Origin: Chanos chanos
Lineage: Eukaryota; Chordata; Actinopteri; Gonorynchiformes; Chanidae
Length of the DNA stretch: 64,000 bases
Assembly: GCF_902362185.1 (NCBI RefSeq)
Contig: NC_044495.1
Span: forward strand, 19,248,711-19,312,710
Reading direction: 5' to 3'
In this document: piece after piece, positions 34,601 through 49,500 of the stretch
Layout: each line of letters opens with the position of its first letter
How positions within the stretch are numbered: position 1 is the first letter of the stretch
Position numbers and translations under genes: made by a program
The notes under the pieces: generated by a model
Seen by the model: only the letters and a program-made list of their open reading frames with translations
The model's database searches: none
What the model was told of the DNA's origin: nothing

Positions 34601-37530
34601 GCAACATGTCTTGTAATTAAAAAGAAAATCATTGTTTTTTTTTAATGCTTCTCAAAACTTCTCAAAATCTCTGAAGAGATTTGGGACAATGCATATTTCA
34701 CAGACAGGCTATTCACTTGTGCGGTTTTTAAACATTATCACACATGCAATAAATATAATATGTTATAGGACATTTTACAGTGCACCTCTTTATTTCCGCG
34801 ACATCCAAACATGAAGAATAAATTGACACATTAATACTTCAGTCACATTTAATAAAATGTTTAAAAGGCAATAATACAGTAATAAACCTCATCTCAAAGA
34901 GACTGTAGTATCTCAAAGACACTGTAGTCAAATGCTTGGGAAAGCGAACAGAACAGACCAGCACAGTGGTCTGAAACATTCTTTTAATCTAGTTTCATTA
35001 TTAGCATAGATGCGTGACAACAGTATGGACCTTTAGTAGGGCATACATGATCCCTATTACTAGCTGTAACACCGAAAGAAAAACTGGAAAATAGGAAGTC
35101 TGTGGAGTTTTTCACCAAAACTTTTTGATACGTATATAAACATATACTTCAGGGGCTTCAGAATGCCAACTGGTTGATTCAGAGAAATTTTAAATGTTCT
35201 CAATGTGTGTGTGTGTGTGTGTGTGTGTAAGAGTGTTGTGGATAAGCCACCATAGTGCTCTCTGGGGCTGATGGCCAAAGCCTTGTGTGTGGTTCACAGC
35301 CTTTGCCAGCAGACAGAGTGGGACTGCACTTAGCCACAGGTCCTACAGAAGCAGCAGGCCTGTAAAACCTGAACCTCTGTTTTATTGGACAATCTTGTGG
35401 TTCTAGCCCTCTTTGGAAGAAATGACGAAGTAACCCCCTTTTCTTACAAAAAAAAAAGGATGCTAATGTCATCTGAGTGTTTATGGATATGGGTTGGGTT
35501 GGGGCAGAGCCAAAGCCTGTTAAGGGTATGCTGGCACATGGAGTTATAAGTCATTACTAAAGTTTACATGTGAGACATGGAATATATATAAATTAGACCA
35601 TGATTTTGCCACAAGTTATACTGAATGTGAGTAAATGGTAAATTACATTTTTGTCTCTGGACAAATCTCTTCAAAGATAATGGATAATATTCATGTCATA
35701 ATAACCGTCTTATAGTCAAAATTATCAGTCATGACAAGCATTGATATTTTTAATATATATTTATATATATATTTTGAAGTAACCAGTTATTTCACAGACC
35801 TAGCCCCTCTGGAAAGTTCTGTGCATTACGTCCATCTGCCACGTCCTAATCGTAAGGCAGTTTCTGACAGGGTTGGAGTACAGCTTTCCAGTAGGTTTAA
35901 CAGACAGCCATTTTCTCTTTGGGGATATCATATAAATATCACTTCTGAAAACACAATGGACTGTTCCATTAGATAATGGTTTAGCTCCAGAGTGAAACAA
36001 TGTAGATGGAGATTTTAGCTTGGCCTAAGTGCTTAGTACAGTGGCCACTTAATCAGAACTTACAAAAGCCCTGGAAACCTGCATGCATATGGAACCATGT
36101 CCTCTGTACACCCACAGACTCTTAAAATAGCTACGCTTAGAGCTTTTCAGTGCTTCAGAAGGCAAATGATCTACACCATTCTGTAAAAACAATTTTTCAT
36201 ACACATTTCCAACAAGTATATGTTGAGTGTATCCACATACTATAAACATAAATCTCACTTACTTTTTAATACTTGAGTCATTTGCAGATTACAGGCCTGG
36301 CTTTGTACAGCTTGGTAATAAAATAATCAGTGTGGTGGGATAACCTCCCAAACTCATCCTCACATGATACAAAGAAGTATTAAATCACAATGTCATTTGT
36401 TTATTTGAATAATACATGACTTACATGAAACTATATATGCATTTGCTTATTTAATTATGGTGGATAAATCAGCTTATGTGAGAGTTATACAGTTTAAACC
36501 TAAATATCAAAACAATAAGTAAACAAAGTGTTCATTGGATGCCCCACTTAATCAAACCATCCAAGATATAGTACTTTATGTAGCATTTTTTTTCAATAGG
36601 ACAAACATCCCAAAGGAACTTCCTCACAAAACAAATCTATTTCATTGAATTGTCTAGGTTCATCTACCAGTTCACTGACAACCACTCTAGAATATCTGTA
36701 GCGGTGATGTCAGCAATGAAACAAAAGGTGAGTTTGTTGCCTTAGTTGACTGTGAGATTCATTAGCAATTTCATGGTCTAAGAGCAAATAAATGACCATT
36801 ATATAAGAACTTCTCTATAAGAATGCTTCTCAAAACTTCTCAAAATCTCTGTGGGTCTTCAATAAGGGAAGGGCCAGAAAAGTGTAACCACTGGAGTTTT
36901 TGGTTATGGGTGTGTCTCATGTCTCGGCCAGCAACACCGTGTCCTTGCACAGCATTCCTTTGTAATTGAGATGGATACAGTATATGGAAGCTTTAGACGG
37001 CCTTTATAATTGTTAGTCTACTCTGAAAAAAGGGTTGGTAGCAGAGTGTCTCCCTAATTCAGTCCTGTTCTGCTCACCATGAATGAAATATCTGCCAAAC
37101 TAAACCTGGTTCAATGCAACATGGCAGTTGTCACTATTAAAAAACATGCACGCAAAGTGTTGGAACATTATGTGCACCCATTAAACACTCAAAGCTTGAA
37201 CAAACAAACATGACAGGCTCTTGTCCACAGAAAAATATAGTTTGTACCTCTCTTGTAGATTTGACACAGTAAAATCAGTAATTCATTAAAGAAAATGTCA
37301 TTTCAACATTGTCTAAAAAGGCATTTACCTGTGAAAATTTCAAACAAGTTTACAGAGAATGAAGAGGGATATTTTCAATGTACATACAAGCAACAGACAC
37401 ATTCTGAAGGAGTCCTGATAAGCAGGATCCGTAGAAGGGGATGAGAGATAAGAAATGGAGTCATTTTCCACAAAGGTGGAAAACGGACCCTGAGGAACGA
37501 GAGGAGGGGAAGGTAGCTAGGGTGAGACAC
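31649..37530. other. 5.9-kb intergenic stretch without a recognised gene
   Basis: It lies between the VHL-like gene start and the WIF1 stop codon. The only clear items are a (GT)n run at 35204-35228 and a 30-bp sequence (AATGCTTCTCAAAACTTCTC onward) present at 34645-34674 and again, identical, at 36822-36851. A 129-codon open frame at 33013-33402 has no similarity I recognise. The right end includes the WIF1 3' UTR. Confidence 0.5.
35204..35228 (+). repeat. (GT)n microsatellite
   Basis: About 12 uninterrupted GT units. Confidence 0.95.
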
Positions 37531-40500
37531 TCATACAACATAGTTGGTCTCAGCAGGCCTGTTGGAATCCACCATCTCCTTGCCTTCCTTTGTCGATGAC
37601 CCTTGTGTCTTGTGTTTGGGGCTGGGGACTCGATGGCTGCTTGGAGAACCTCCACGGTACCCTGGAAGAAGGGGGCGAAAAACAAGTATAGTTAATTGCA
37701 AGGATTAAAACGTGCAAAAAATGAGACAGAGAATGACTGCTAATAAGATTTCTATTACCCAAGCCTCTCTTTCCTTTCAAATGTGAAAATTATATGTACA
37801 ATGAACTGGTAGCATAGACTACAGTTTGATTCTCCTAAATTAGTGATGGATTTGAGAATCAAAGAGGAAACTAAAGACTTCAAATATACCACATGAAAAG
37901 AACTTGGTTTCCTCTCCTCTGCCCCACAACATACTAAAAGAAACACAGAGCCACTAGCTAGGACCTCAGAGAAATGCCTCTATGGACTCCACCCCTCGCA
38001 GGGATCTCTTTTCAACTGGGCCTCCGGAAGAAACTCCCTTGGCTATAGCATTACAGTGGATTACACGCGCTCGTCCGTTTACAGGTGGAAATTAACAGTG
38101 GGCGCTTGGGAAAAAGCGGGGAGTTTTTGGCGGTTGCTTTGTGGTGCGATCAGGTTCCTCACTCACTCTTATTACAGTGACGTCCATGCCAGCCATCCCT
38201 GCACTGACACCTGTTGGGCTCCACACAGGTCCTGTGTGCTCCACAGCTGGGCTCGCAGACAGCTGTGCACATGCATATACACACAAACAGACACACACAC
38301 AGAGCCACAGACAGAGACACAGTGTTTAGTCTTGAGTGCTGGAGGGAATTCATCTGTAGGCCAAAGTGAAATTATGATGGTGTTAAGTTCAGTGGTTTGC
38401 TGGAATCTTCTGCTTCCACTAGCTGGGAGTCCAGCTACAGCTTGCGTGTTTAAAAGATATTTTGGTGTAACGTTATAACAGCCAGCAGATACTAAACAAA
38501 TTGACTTTACATAGTTTGTCATTTGTTACTTTCCCCCAGAGCTTTCAGGAATGTCTGTGTGAAAACACTGAAGTAAGAGAGTAAATCTCACCCTTAGAGC
38601 ATGTATCTCCATGGTAACCCTTGCTACATTTGCACTTGTTCTTTCCGATACATTTGCCTCCATTTCTGCATGGTTGTTGGCATTTACCTGCAAAGACAAA
38701 CAATCACTCACAAACTGCTGCTGCTGTTATTCACACATTGAACATGGAAGGCACAAAAAATATCTTATGAAACGATAACAACTAATTCCATCCAAGCTCT
38801 TGGGTTTCCAATTATTTTACATGAAACTGCCTTAAAAAGCTTCCTTGAAAGACCAATCCAAGCAACTTTAACGCAGTCTTCATGGAACTAAGAGTAACAA
38901 TGTGAGACCTCTGCTTTTCTACTAAATGTAGTGGGGCATTTAATCATTTAAAAAGATGAAAACAAAAACAGAGTTAATAAACCTTGGTGAAATCTCCATC
39001 TGTTTAAAATAACTTAAAAAGTTACAGTCATTCACGTGATAGTATGAACTTCATGTTCACTGTGCACATTCATTAAGTCTGTTGTTACTATAGCCACAAA
39101 ATGCATCAGACATGCATGGAAACTATGTGTCATACTGTGTAAGTTAATAATTACACCTATTTAGTTAAGCCAAGGGGTGGAGGAATCTAAAAGGAAATAC
39201 CTCAATATGAGCAACAACAACAAAAAAAAAGCACCCCACAGAGAGAAAGTGTCAGGCGGAAATCTCAGAAGGGCTGCTGGGCATGGTCTGGTTTACTTTA
39301 AATGCTCAGAGATGTATAACTGATCAAACAGTACCCTTTGTTTTCTCCTATATCATTGATTTTCATCTGCATGTACAAGACAATACAGGACATGTGTTTT
39401 AAAGAAATCTTAACAAATATAATGACTGCTTATAATTAAAGAACATCTGAATACAATTTGAACATGGTAGCACAGGTGACCAGGGAGAATTAAGGTGTTG
39501 ATCTTGTAAAAATTGAAAAAATGTAAAAAAAAAAAAAAAAAACTGATTTTGTTAAGGCAGTTGAAGGAAATGTGTTTCTGTTTATTGCGGTCTTGTGAGA
39601 CAAGATGAGTGCTCCAAAAGCTGGACTCTTAAAAATGAACTCTTAAAAGATTTATTTGGGAAACTGGTCTGAGAATATCATTGTCGCAAGTGTTAGAGCA
39701 TGAAATAATTCCATAAAGATTTTGACTTTTCAGTCTCAGTGTGCATGCTCTACCCTGTGTTCAGCTGTATAAGCTTAACCTTATAAGGTTCAGTTCTACT
39801 GCTGCAAAGAGAAGAACACAAAGGGTTCTGTGGGAGTACTGCACTTACTGATTTCACAGCGGCTCCCCTCAAAGCCTGCAGGGCAAATGCACTTCCCAGG
39901 ATGGAAGCAAGTACCTCCGTTTAAGCAAGTAATACTGCAGTTAGCTGCCAAACAAACAACAAAACCAAAACAAGAACACATCAGCATAACCCAGGTTTTG
40001 ATAAGACAATCTTTGCTTTACATGAGACACAAGCTGATGAGTTAACTTGGTTCATTCAGTGCTTAACAAAATGATGCCACCAGAGACAATAGAGAACTGT
40101 ATGATATATAATGTTTTCTGGTACCTTTGTCACAGTTGATTCCGTAATACCCAGGTGGACAGATACACACTCCAGGGCTCATACACAGACCTCCATTTAG
40201 GCACCTTGGAAAGCAAAGGGCTGGGAAGGGGAGAGATAAGCTGAGTGTAACCCATTATTCAGACACCACAGGTATGTCGCTGAGACATCAGAATTACAGT
40301 AGAATGTCGACCAGACGTCGCATTCTATTTCTGATTGTAATCTAGCACTTGTCCCGAACATTGGACAGGTGATTTAAAACAAGAGTGGTGCTGACATCAC
40401 TGTTACATCGCCGCAACGTTGAAACAGCATTCTGGAAATAGCAGATGGACCTTGGCTGAAGATCACAATCTCAGACATAGTGTAGCAATCCTTTGAACAT

Positions 40501-43500
40501 TGGAAATGCGAATTTAAAACAGGTCCAGCACAGTCCTCACCATTACACCAAAATAACATTGTCTAAACAGCAGGGGGACACTGGTTTGAGATCAGAATTT
40601 TAAAACAGGATTGTCAAAACGGCAGGGGGACACTGGTTTGAGATCAGAATTTTAAAATAGCATTGTCAAAACAGCAGGCGGACACTGGTTTGAGATCAGA
40701 ATTTTAAAACAGCATTGTCAAAACAGCAGGAAGACACTGGTTTGAGATCAGAGTTTTAAAACAGCATTGTCAAAACAGCAGGGGTACACTGGTTTGAGAT
40801 CAGAGTTTTAAAATAGCATTGTCAAAACAGCAGGCGGACACTGGTTTGAGATCAGAATTTTAAAACAGCATTGTCAAAACAGCAGGAAGACACTGGTTTG
40901 AGATCAGAGTTTTAAAACAGCATTGTCAAAACAGCAGGGGTACACTGGTTTGAGATCAGAGTTTTAAAATAGCATTGTCAAAACAGCAGGGGGACGCTGG
41001 TTTGAGATCAGAATTTTAAATGTAGTCTAGGAATCACCTGAACATCGGACATGCGATTTAAAAGAAGGGAGGCGCAGTCCTTGCCATTACATCTGCTGTG
41101 ACATCAAAACAGCACTCCAAGAACAGCAGAGAGACGTCGGCTGAAGATCACAATTTACCACTGTCAACTGACACAAAATCTCACAGCACCATATACCCAG
41201 CCAGCACTAACAGATCTGTGAGACGTCTGTGCTTGCAAATTCATCGGAGAGGCATCTATGTTACGCTGTCAGAGGACTGTGTCTCCGTCGCTGTAGTGGC
41301 GGCACCTACGCCCACATTCCACATGCGTTACAATTTCCCAGAGAAGTCCTCTGACTTCACACCTTGGAGGAAACATGAGGTGGTCTACATCCTCCCTGGA
41401 CAGCGTGAGAGTTTTATAAGTGACGGGGAGTGGAGAATTCAAGAGATTTGGCCTTGACTCATTTGGGAGGAAAAGGGGATAAAGGGCAAAAAAAGGTAAA
41501 TACATAAAAATGGCTTAAGCTTGCGCTGGACCACTAGAGGTGCTTAATTTATTCTTTACAGCAGCCATAAATGATTTTTTATAAAAAAATTTTATAAATA
41601 GTTTTGAAATGTACATTGTCCACAGATGGAATTAATGTCAGCAAAACGTGGAAGAAAAGGGTGTGCCTATGTATAAACATCATAAAGAGAGCTTATAAAC
41701 GTCAGATCTCTTGATGTCGGTAGAACATCAGGATACGACATCTCGGCGACCTCGTGCCGATGAGCAAACGGCACAACAGAAGCCTTGCCGAGGGGTTTGC
41801 AAGCTTTGCATAGGCGCATCTAAGACACATGTGTTATCAGGGTATATTTTCTGTTGAGCACCTCATGCATTAACAGGGCATCATGTAATTTATTTATTAT
41901 ATTTATGATCCTCATTTTAGTGAACAAATGTATTCTACCACCCCTTTTCCTTTTGTGAAACACAAGGTTACAAGGAAAATGACTGAAATCAAATTATGTG
42001 CTTTACCAAGCATGCACTGCTTAGTTAGACACTTGAGGAAATAAGTACATCAGAAACCTTAGTTTCAAGTGTTATAGAGGTACAGAGGGAAAAGTAAATT
42101 ATTTTCAGCTCCTTCTGGCGAGATTTTGTAAACAATTCTAAAGCTGCAAATAGATCACAAACATATGGTCGAGCAGCACAAATGGTGGGTAACTACTATT
42201 ACTGTTTTTAGCCAGCGAAATGTTAACGACCTATATGGCTTACATAGATAACATGTTGCTTCACATTGCAGTTTGAATTTATCTTTCTGGGGTATACTCT
42301 GTGAGGCATTATCAGAATTTTAAGATTGTATACATAATTGAGCAGTACATTAATTTTTCTGTCTGTGTTTTTGGGTTTGTTGGGCAAGAGAATTGTACGT
42401 TCATTACAAACATTCATTAATATCATACGACCAGACTGCTGACGTCATTGGACATGCACATAAATCAAACTGAGAAAAAGATGCAGATGGCAAATCCATT
42501 TGTTCTAACAATTTTTTTGAATGAGAGCAAACCTCTACTAAATATTCTAAGAGATATGCTTCTGAGATGCAGCAAAACACCAAAGTCCCCAACTGCTTCC
42601 AGTACCACCTGATCCTTTGATGCTAGACAGCAAGACAGCTGTATAGCTTAGTTTGCTGTAAGGTTAGGCAGAGTTACTCACTCGTGGTTGAAATTCAGTC
42701 AAGGCAGCGAAAGTCTCTCTTTTGGTCTGATCTCCAAACTTCTGAAATAATATCTGGGCAAAAATAGATTTGCCATCTGCAACAATCCTTTATCTTAATG
42801 AACTGCTGCATTATCTGACATTGATCTAAAGGTTACCTTTCTCACAGTGTGTACCATAGAAGCCGTCCTGACACTCGCAAATATGCCTCTCATTACAGAA
42901 ACCTCCGTTGCGGCAGCCTCCAGGACATTTTGCTTCAGAAAGAGGAGCGAAAAGACAAGCCACATAAACAGTAAGAATGTTTTTCTGAAATACTTGAGAG
43001 TTTCCACATATGTACAAGTGTTAGTATATCTGAAGATACACGAAACAGATCTTTTTCCGCTCAAATCTCCAAAACATATTCCACACTCCTTCACTCTTGA
43101 ATATTATTTTATGAAGTCTGACACATTTCAACACAATGTATTGTTATGCCATTGCGATAACTGAGGTGTCAAAAAGTACTATCAAAAACAAAAAAGAAAG
43201 GAAAAACCCAAAATGTCATGGTTTTAAGGGGAAGCAAGAATATCAGCAAGGCCATCCAACATTTAAACGAAAAGCTATAGTATATATTCTTGTGAAGTCT
43301 TATTATCATTTACAAACTGTTTCCAATGATTTTATTTTCTGGTCACAGCAGTGGCTTAATCCCGGGTTGACATAAGTGCAGCAGGCTGACATGTTTTTAC
43401 AGCAATTTCCTCCATGTCCACTAGCAAAGGCACTGTCTAGAACCTAAGCAATACTGGAGCAAACTGCCCTAAGGGAAAACTGGCACCATTATTCTTCAGC

Positions 43501-46500
43501 AAATGAAAGCAAACAAATCTCTGATGCACAGCATACTCATTCAATCAACATAAAAGAGAAGTCAGTCTGGAAGATGAATCTGGTATGAGTTTCTTTAAGT
43601 ATCATATTTTTCCGTATCTGTGCCCACTTTCATCATATTCAGAACACAGACCTATGCTTTAACATGTGGATTTTTTTTTCCATTTATGATCTCCTATTCC
43701 ACATTTTCATGATGTTAAACTTGCGAGTGTGTGGTTACACCAGAGGTAAGCCTTGCCTCACTCCAAAGCCCTGAGTGCAATTCTAAACAACAATTAAGTT
43801 GTTCCTTGGTATGAGTCAGATGGGTCATCTGATCTGGTGTGTCTACATGGGGAGGTGGGGAACAGAGAGGGCGTGGGACACTGTGTGTATGGTGCACATG
43901 TGTTTGGTGGTGGTGATGGAGTGTGTTTGCGTGTGGGTTGTTAAGGGGTGGATAGAAGGGGATGCATAGAAGGCTGCTATCTCTCTTTCAGGGCTGCAGC
44001 TGGTAAAGTTCACATGACATCACTGGCCTGTAAGGATCTTAGTGCTGGATGTAGAGTGGGACTCGTGTTGTTCGTCACAGTTCTCTACCCCATGCTCTTA
44101 TAGAAAAGCGCATTCTCTTTCTGCACAGATTTGTTCAACTACTCATTATCATCACATTCTGCAAATACAGCTGTACTCCGCTTCTTTATTATACAGCAGG
44201 AGTCCTCCAAAACACATATTTGACAGAGAGCCAAAGGCCAAAAATATTTATTCATGAAGTAGTAATATGGGGAGTAATGCCATGTATTTGTATCATGCCT
44301 GTTCATTACCCTACATTTTTCCACGAAGCAAGGGTTAAAACAATGTGGAAAACTACTCACCTAGTTTTATATAATGTACATTTTCACATGGGCAGTCACG
44401 TACAGCTAAATAGAGATTGTGTGATTTTTCTAATCTCTAAACGCTTTAAATACAGCTAGTGCTCATGTTCAAAGATGATTGGGCACGCTGGATGATAATT
44501 TTCCCACTGAGATTTAAACCCTCAATTGTCACTCATCAGACAGAACTTGGAAAGTCTAACAGCAAAACCTCAAATTTCCTTTGCTTGCATTCTTGCCAGA
44601 TACCTCACTTTAAATGCACCATGGAGATTCAATGTCAGACTGATGTTTTATCCTTAAGCCCTGAACTGCCACTGAGTTCTGAATGACCAGAATATGACTG
44701 CATAACACTTGACTGAATAAGAGACTGGTCTCTGAATTTGTTTTGTAATGTACAACCCATGAAATACAGCCTTATCCTTCCATTTCATGTAAATAGTATG
44801 TGTGTGGAACAAATCTCATTTTTGTTACAAGGTCAGTGTTGCTTTAGGCTACATTAAGATTCTACATAATTTTGGCCATCTCTCTCAGTTTAGTCGTTAG
44901 TTTAGTCCTTGTCTCATTTTAGCTGATGCCTGTGCTTGACTTGAGTTGGCATATACTCTCACCTCTCTGGCAGGTCTTGAAGAAGATGGCATTCAGTGGA
45001 GTCCTGAGGATTATGGTCCCACCAGCATCCATCACCAGAATGGTCACCTCGAAGGCAGCCACGCCATCCTGGTCCCCTCGGCAGGGGAAGCCCACCTGCA
45101 CCACTGACCCCAGATAATTTGTTCACTCCAAATGCAAAACAAATCACTCATATGCGCACCAAACTAAATACAGTGATTATAGGATAAAATGTGTAGCTAT
45201 AATGTCTAAAACAAACACTACAAACTCTGCATTAATGAATACCACACAAAAACACCTCTGCAACTTCACATACAAAAGTCTTAATAATTTATCTCCTCTA
45301 AACATAAAATATTGTTAGAATGAAATATGTGCAATGGTATGACGTAATGCTATTGAAGATGAGATATTTTGATGAGCACTGACTCACCTGATGCTTTATG
45401 GGGCACAGAGCCCAAGAGAGGCACATTAACCGTGGGATCGTCCATTACATCTTTATCTAATGACCGCAGGGTCTGAAATTCATAGAAGTACTCCGCCTGA
45501 AAGAGATCAGCACAAGGTAAAGCTTTTACGACCGTTGTCCACCTATGCCCCCCTGACCATTAATCATGGTCTTCCTCTCTCCAGAGCAGGTGAGGCCTTT
45601 TTAATTTGGTCTAATCTGGGTATCAGTGCATTGGAAGATTTCTATATTGATAACATTTGCATTCTCTCAGCCCTTGGACTGATTTTCACTCTCAAAGCAA
45701 CATTTTGTCAGATGTCTACAAGTCCGTAGCTTTGTCCATACCACCTAGATTACCATTTTACCTAATGATACTCCTTTTGCTTCTCTGACCTTAATAGGCA
45801 TAATTTCATAAATTTACAACCAAGTTCACCTTCACACTCAGAGCCATCAGACTCTATAAAGACTCCATGGGGGAGGATATAGGGAAGGAAATAGAGGATA
45901 GAGGAACTTTGGGTGGAGATTTTAAATTATGTGCATAAATCCTCAATCGGTATGTTGTACACCACACCCATTGCACTAAGCCTAGGTTGTTGTAGATCAC
46001 GGCGTATCTCCAACATGTGATAGATGTTAGCAATCTCCAGCAAAAATCATACACACGCTTTGGCTCTGCCCAACTTTATGTAATTACTGGACAAAATGCT
46101 TAATACTATATCAGACATGATTAGGGATAAAATCAAATCAAATGCTTTCACTGTTTGAGGACTCTCCATCATTACCTTTCCCCTCTACATCAAAAAAGAT
46201 GTTAGAGCATTTGTCACTCTGTTCGCTGGTCCATTAATACTGATCAACTGGAAATCAATAATACCTCTCTCTTATACCCGCTGGATAAAAGATATCCTTT
46301 ATTTCGCTAGATTATAAAAAAAAAATCAACTTTCAATCAAAAACTCTTCTGATAACTTCTGGAAAACAAGGGGTTCATTCCTCCAGTATGTTAAAAACAT
46401 TAATTTCCCACACATTCCCAATTGAGGCATGTCTGGAACTTTGGGGATGCGACTGTGATGTGTTCACTGTGGCATGGGTGGTGTAATACTGTACATCCCT

Positions 46501-49500
46501 TTTACTGATACCATTTACAACTGACTTATGTTTTTTCTCCCTTTTGTTGTTGTTTTTATGACTGCTTTTTCTTACTGTATATGTAAACCACGCTGATGTC
46601 TCGCAAAAATCTTGTTTTCCACATGAGATCTCATTAAAAGACTGTTTACATTCTTGTTTTTCCATATGTGTTCTGATGATGTAATTGTACTCTGCTGTAG
46701 AATTCAATAAACTAAGTTAGAGAAAACAAAGTTGAGAAGATTGCATTTTGTTCAGGTATAGACAAAGTTTCTGTTGACTACTCAATTTGAATGAAGCACT
46801 AAAAGCTGTAGATAATCATGAGTTGGGCAGGATACTGAGTCAGTCAAAATAATAGAGCTCAGTAAGTTTGATTACGCTCTGTAAAATTTTACAATACAGA
46901 GGCACATATATCTAAAAAGTGTGAGGAAAGTTTGAACGGTCTCTTGGGGTGTGTGTTTGTGAACAAGTATATTTCCTCCAAAGTCATCAGCCTTTTTTCC
47001 TTAAGTAATATCTTCAGCCCTTTGAAAATGACACACTTGTCAAACAGCTGTGATAGTATTGCAAAACACATACTTAAAAAAAAAAAAGACCCAAAAGGAG
47101 ATGAAAGCTATGAGGGGAGACACAGAGGGTTTCTTCTTCCCTTTCTAGATTTTGCAGTGTAAAAGCAGCGCAGTGTTTGATGAAGGGAAAAGTACACAGG
47201 CCGTGTGGAGAGCCATGCTAATCCAGCAGCTGAATGGTAATAACCAGCGCAGATAACTCTCCCTGCCAGCCTTTCATGCTTGCGGCCTTTGTTCTTATGC
47301 CTTGTCGGCTGCCTTTGAAGTGTGAGTATAACAGAGCCTCAGAGAGAACAGGCCTATTCTCCCTCTCTCTCTCCCTCACTTTCTCTTGTTTTATCTCTCT
47401 TGTTTCTCTCTCTCGCTCTCTGTATATCTGTCCCTTGCTCTGGTTTGTTTCCCCCCCACTTTCTCTAACTCTCTCATTCCTTGACATGCCATTGAAGGAT
47501 TATGAGATCAGTGTGCATAGACACTTCATTTGTTAGGACAACTAACATCTCAAAAACATGGAGGACACCCAGTAATGTAAATGCTTCGACTCTTTCTGCC
47601 TTCTTGCTCTTCAGTGTGCTTTTAGTAAACCACATGGGATCTTACAGAAACAGTATTTTTAAAATAAGTTTTCTCTGGATACTTTAAAAAAGGACTGATA
47701 TCAAGACAAGTGGATTGTCATCTGTATATCACCTCTGTGAAAAAGTGTATTAGACATTCATCAAGAAGAATATCTACAACTAGGTTGTCTCTAAAACAGA
47801 ATCTCTTAAGTGATTTCTATTGCATGTATGATGACAGCGGGAAAATACTAATATTCCTTACTCATGAGAACATCAACTACAATAGGAAGGAATATTCTCC
47901 ACCAAAAAATGGTACTGAGAGAGTGATGAAAAATAATTAAATACTGATATTACATCACATACTAAAGATTATGCATGCAATAACTGAATCAAATCAAATC
48001 AAGAAGTTTCAGTCGGGATATACACTAAACCCAGGAGACTGAACATAGTATGAGTAACAAAAATAAGATTGCTTTGCTTTATCTCTGAGGTGATCATAAA
48101 ACAGTCCTTGATTTCACAAATCCATAATAAAACATTCATGAGCTGTATCCTGTCTATGTAACTTCTATGGTATTGATGTTTTTGCCTAATTACAGGTATG
48201 CAAGCTCTCAAATCAAATGTGCACTGTCACTGTATGCTTCACACATCGATGAATGAGAACGCATTGGAAAAGATCGGAAGGGGCTGTCCTGAACCACGTG
48301 TACAGTGAAAATAATTTAACCACTGCGATTTATTTGGTTATGACAAAAGAATCCATGACAAAAGAATATCAACAAGCCATAGCAGCTCACAAAGTGATTC
48401 CAAATGGAACTTTCTCCTTACAATAAAGCTATGGTTCTGGCACGCGTCTGAGAATTTGACCAATGTTTTTGGTGTGTTGATGGGCCAGATGTTTGGCACA
48501 TGCCTGAGGAGACCGACTCATGGGAGTTTAGTGCTTTGATCCGTATAGCGGCTGGTCTACGACACCAAGATGTAAAATACCACAAGAGATGGAAGTTACA
48601 ACATTACAAAAAGGAACCCAATTCGGTACGTTCAGTTGCACTCACCCACTCACAAAAAGATTCATCTGACACGATTTTAATATTCAGACAACTTTCGAAT
48701 GTACTCTCGTTCCCCCTAGCATGATGACAGAATAAATGAAGTCAACAGTCTGTTCTCTGCATGAGTGCGGTGAACTAAACGGACAATTCGCTTTCATCCT
48801 TCAGCTCATGTAGCTGTCTCACTTAACGCGCAAACACGAACTTACATGGATCAAATAACTCACAATTAATTTGCAGACTTCTACAGATGTTCACAGGAGA
48901 CATAGACCCACTTCCAGTTTTCTAAATATTGTGCTGTGTTTATTTTCGTTATTGTAAACACTTGGGCTGAAGCATGACGATATTAAAATATTATGTACAT
49001 AGCATCAGTGTTTGGCTCAGATGGTTCAAAATGTTGTGTAAGTATGCAATTATGAGTTATGAATATAGGAAAAATCCATTAAGAGTGAACAATATCCGCA
49101 TAGATGTGTACTGTTAGTGCCTACTGCATTAGGAAAACTGCCATTGGCGCGACCACAGAACAAATCCCAATATGCCTACTGTTAAAAGATAAAGAATGTA
49201 GGTCCCTTTGTACCTGATCAGTCGCTTGCCAGGTAAAGTTCACGTGGTGAATATTGACAGGAATTGCGGGCATCCGTTGCTGTGCTTTTTTGAAGTCGTG
49301 TGTGAATGGGGCCATTTTACCCTCTGACACGATCAAAATATCTTCCTCAAAACCTGTTGAATGAAACATTAAAGTGCTAATAAAGCTCATGCAATATATA
49401 AAAGATAAATACGCCTCTACCTTCAAACAGTTATATCGTTAAACTAGGAGAAACAGATGCAAAACTTTTTTTTGTACAGTTAAAAGCCTCAGAACGAAGA

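Noticed and set aside
38270-38330. CA-rich tract read as a coding extension of the last WIF1 EGF exon
   Set aside because: It is the intronic tract before the acceptor at 38263; the EGF exon phase and length fix the boundary.
41098-41457. A 119-codon frame after the WIF1 minisatellite
   Set aside because: It begins inside the decayed repeat units and matches no protein I recognise.
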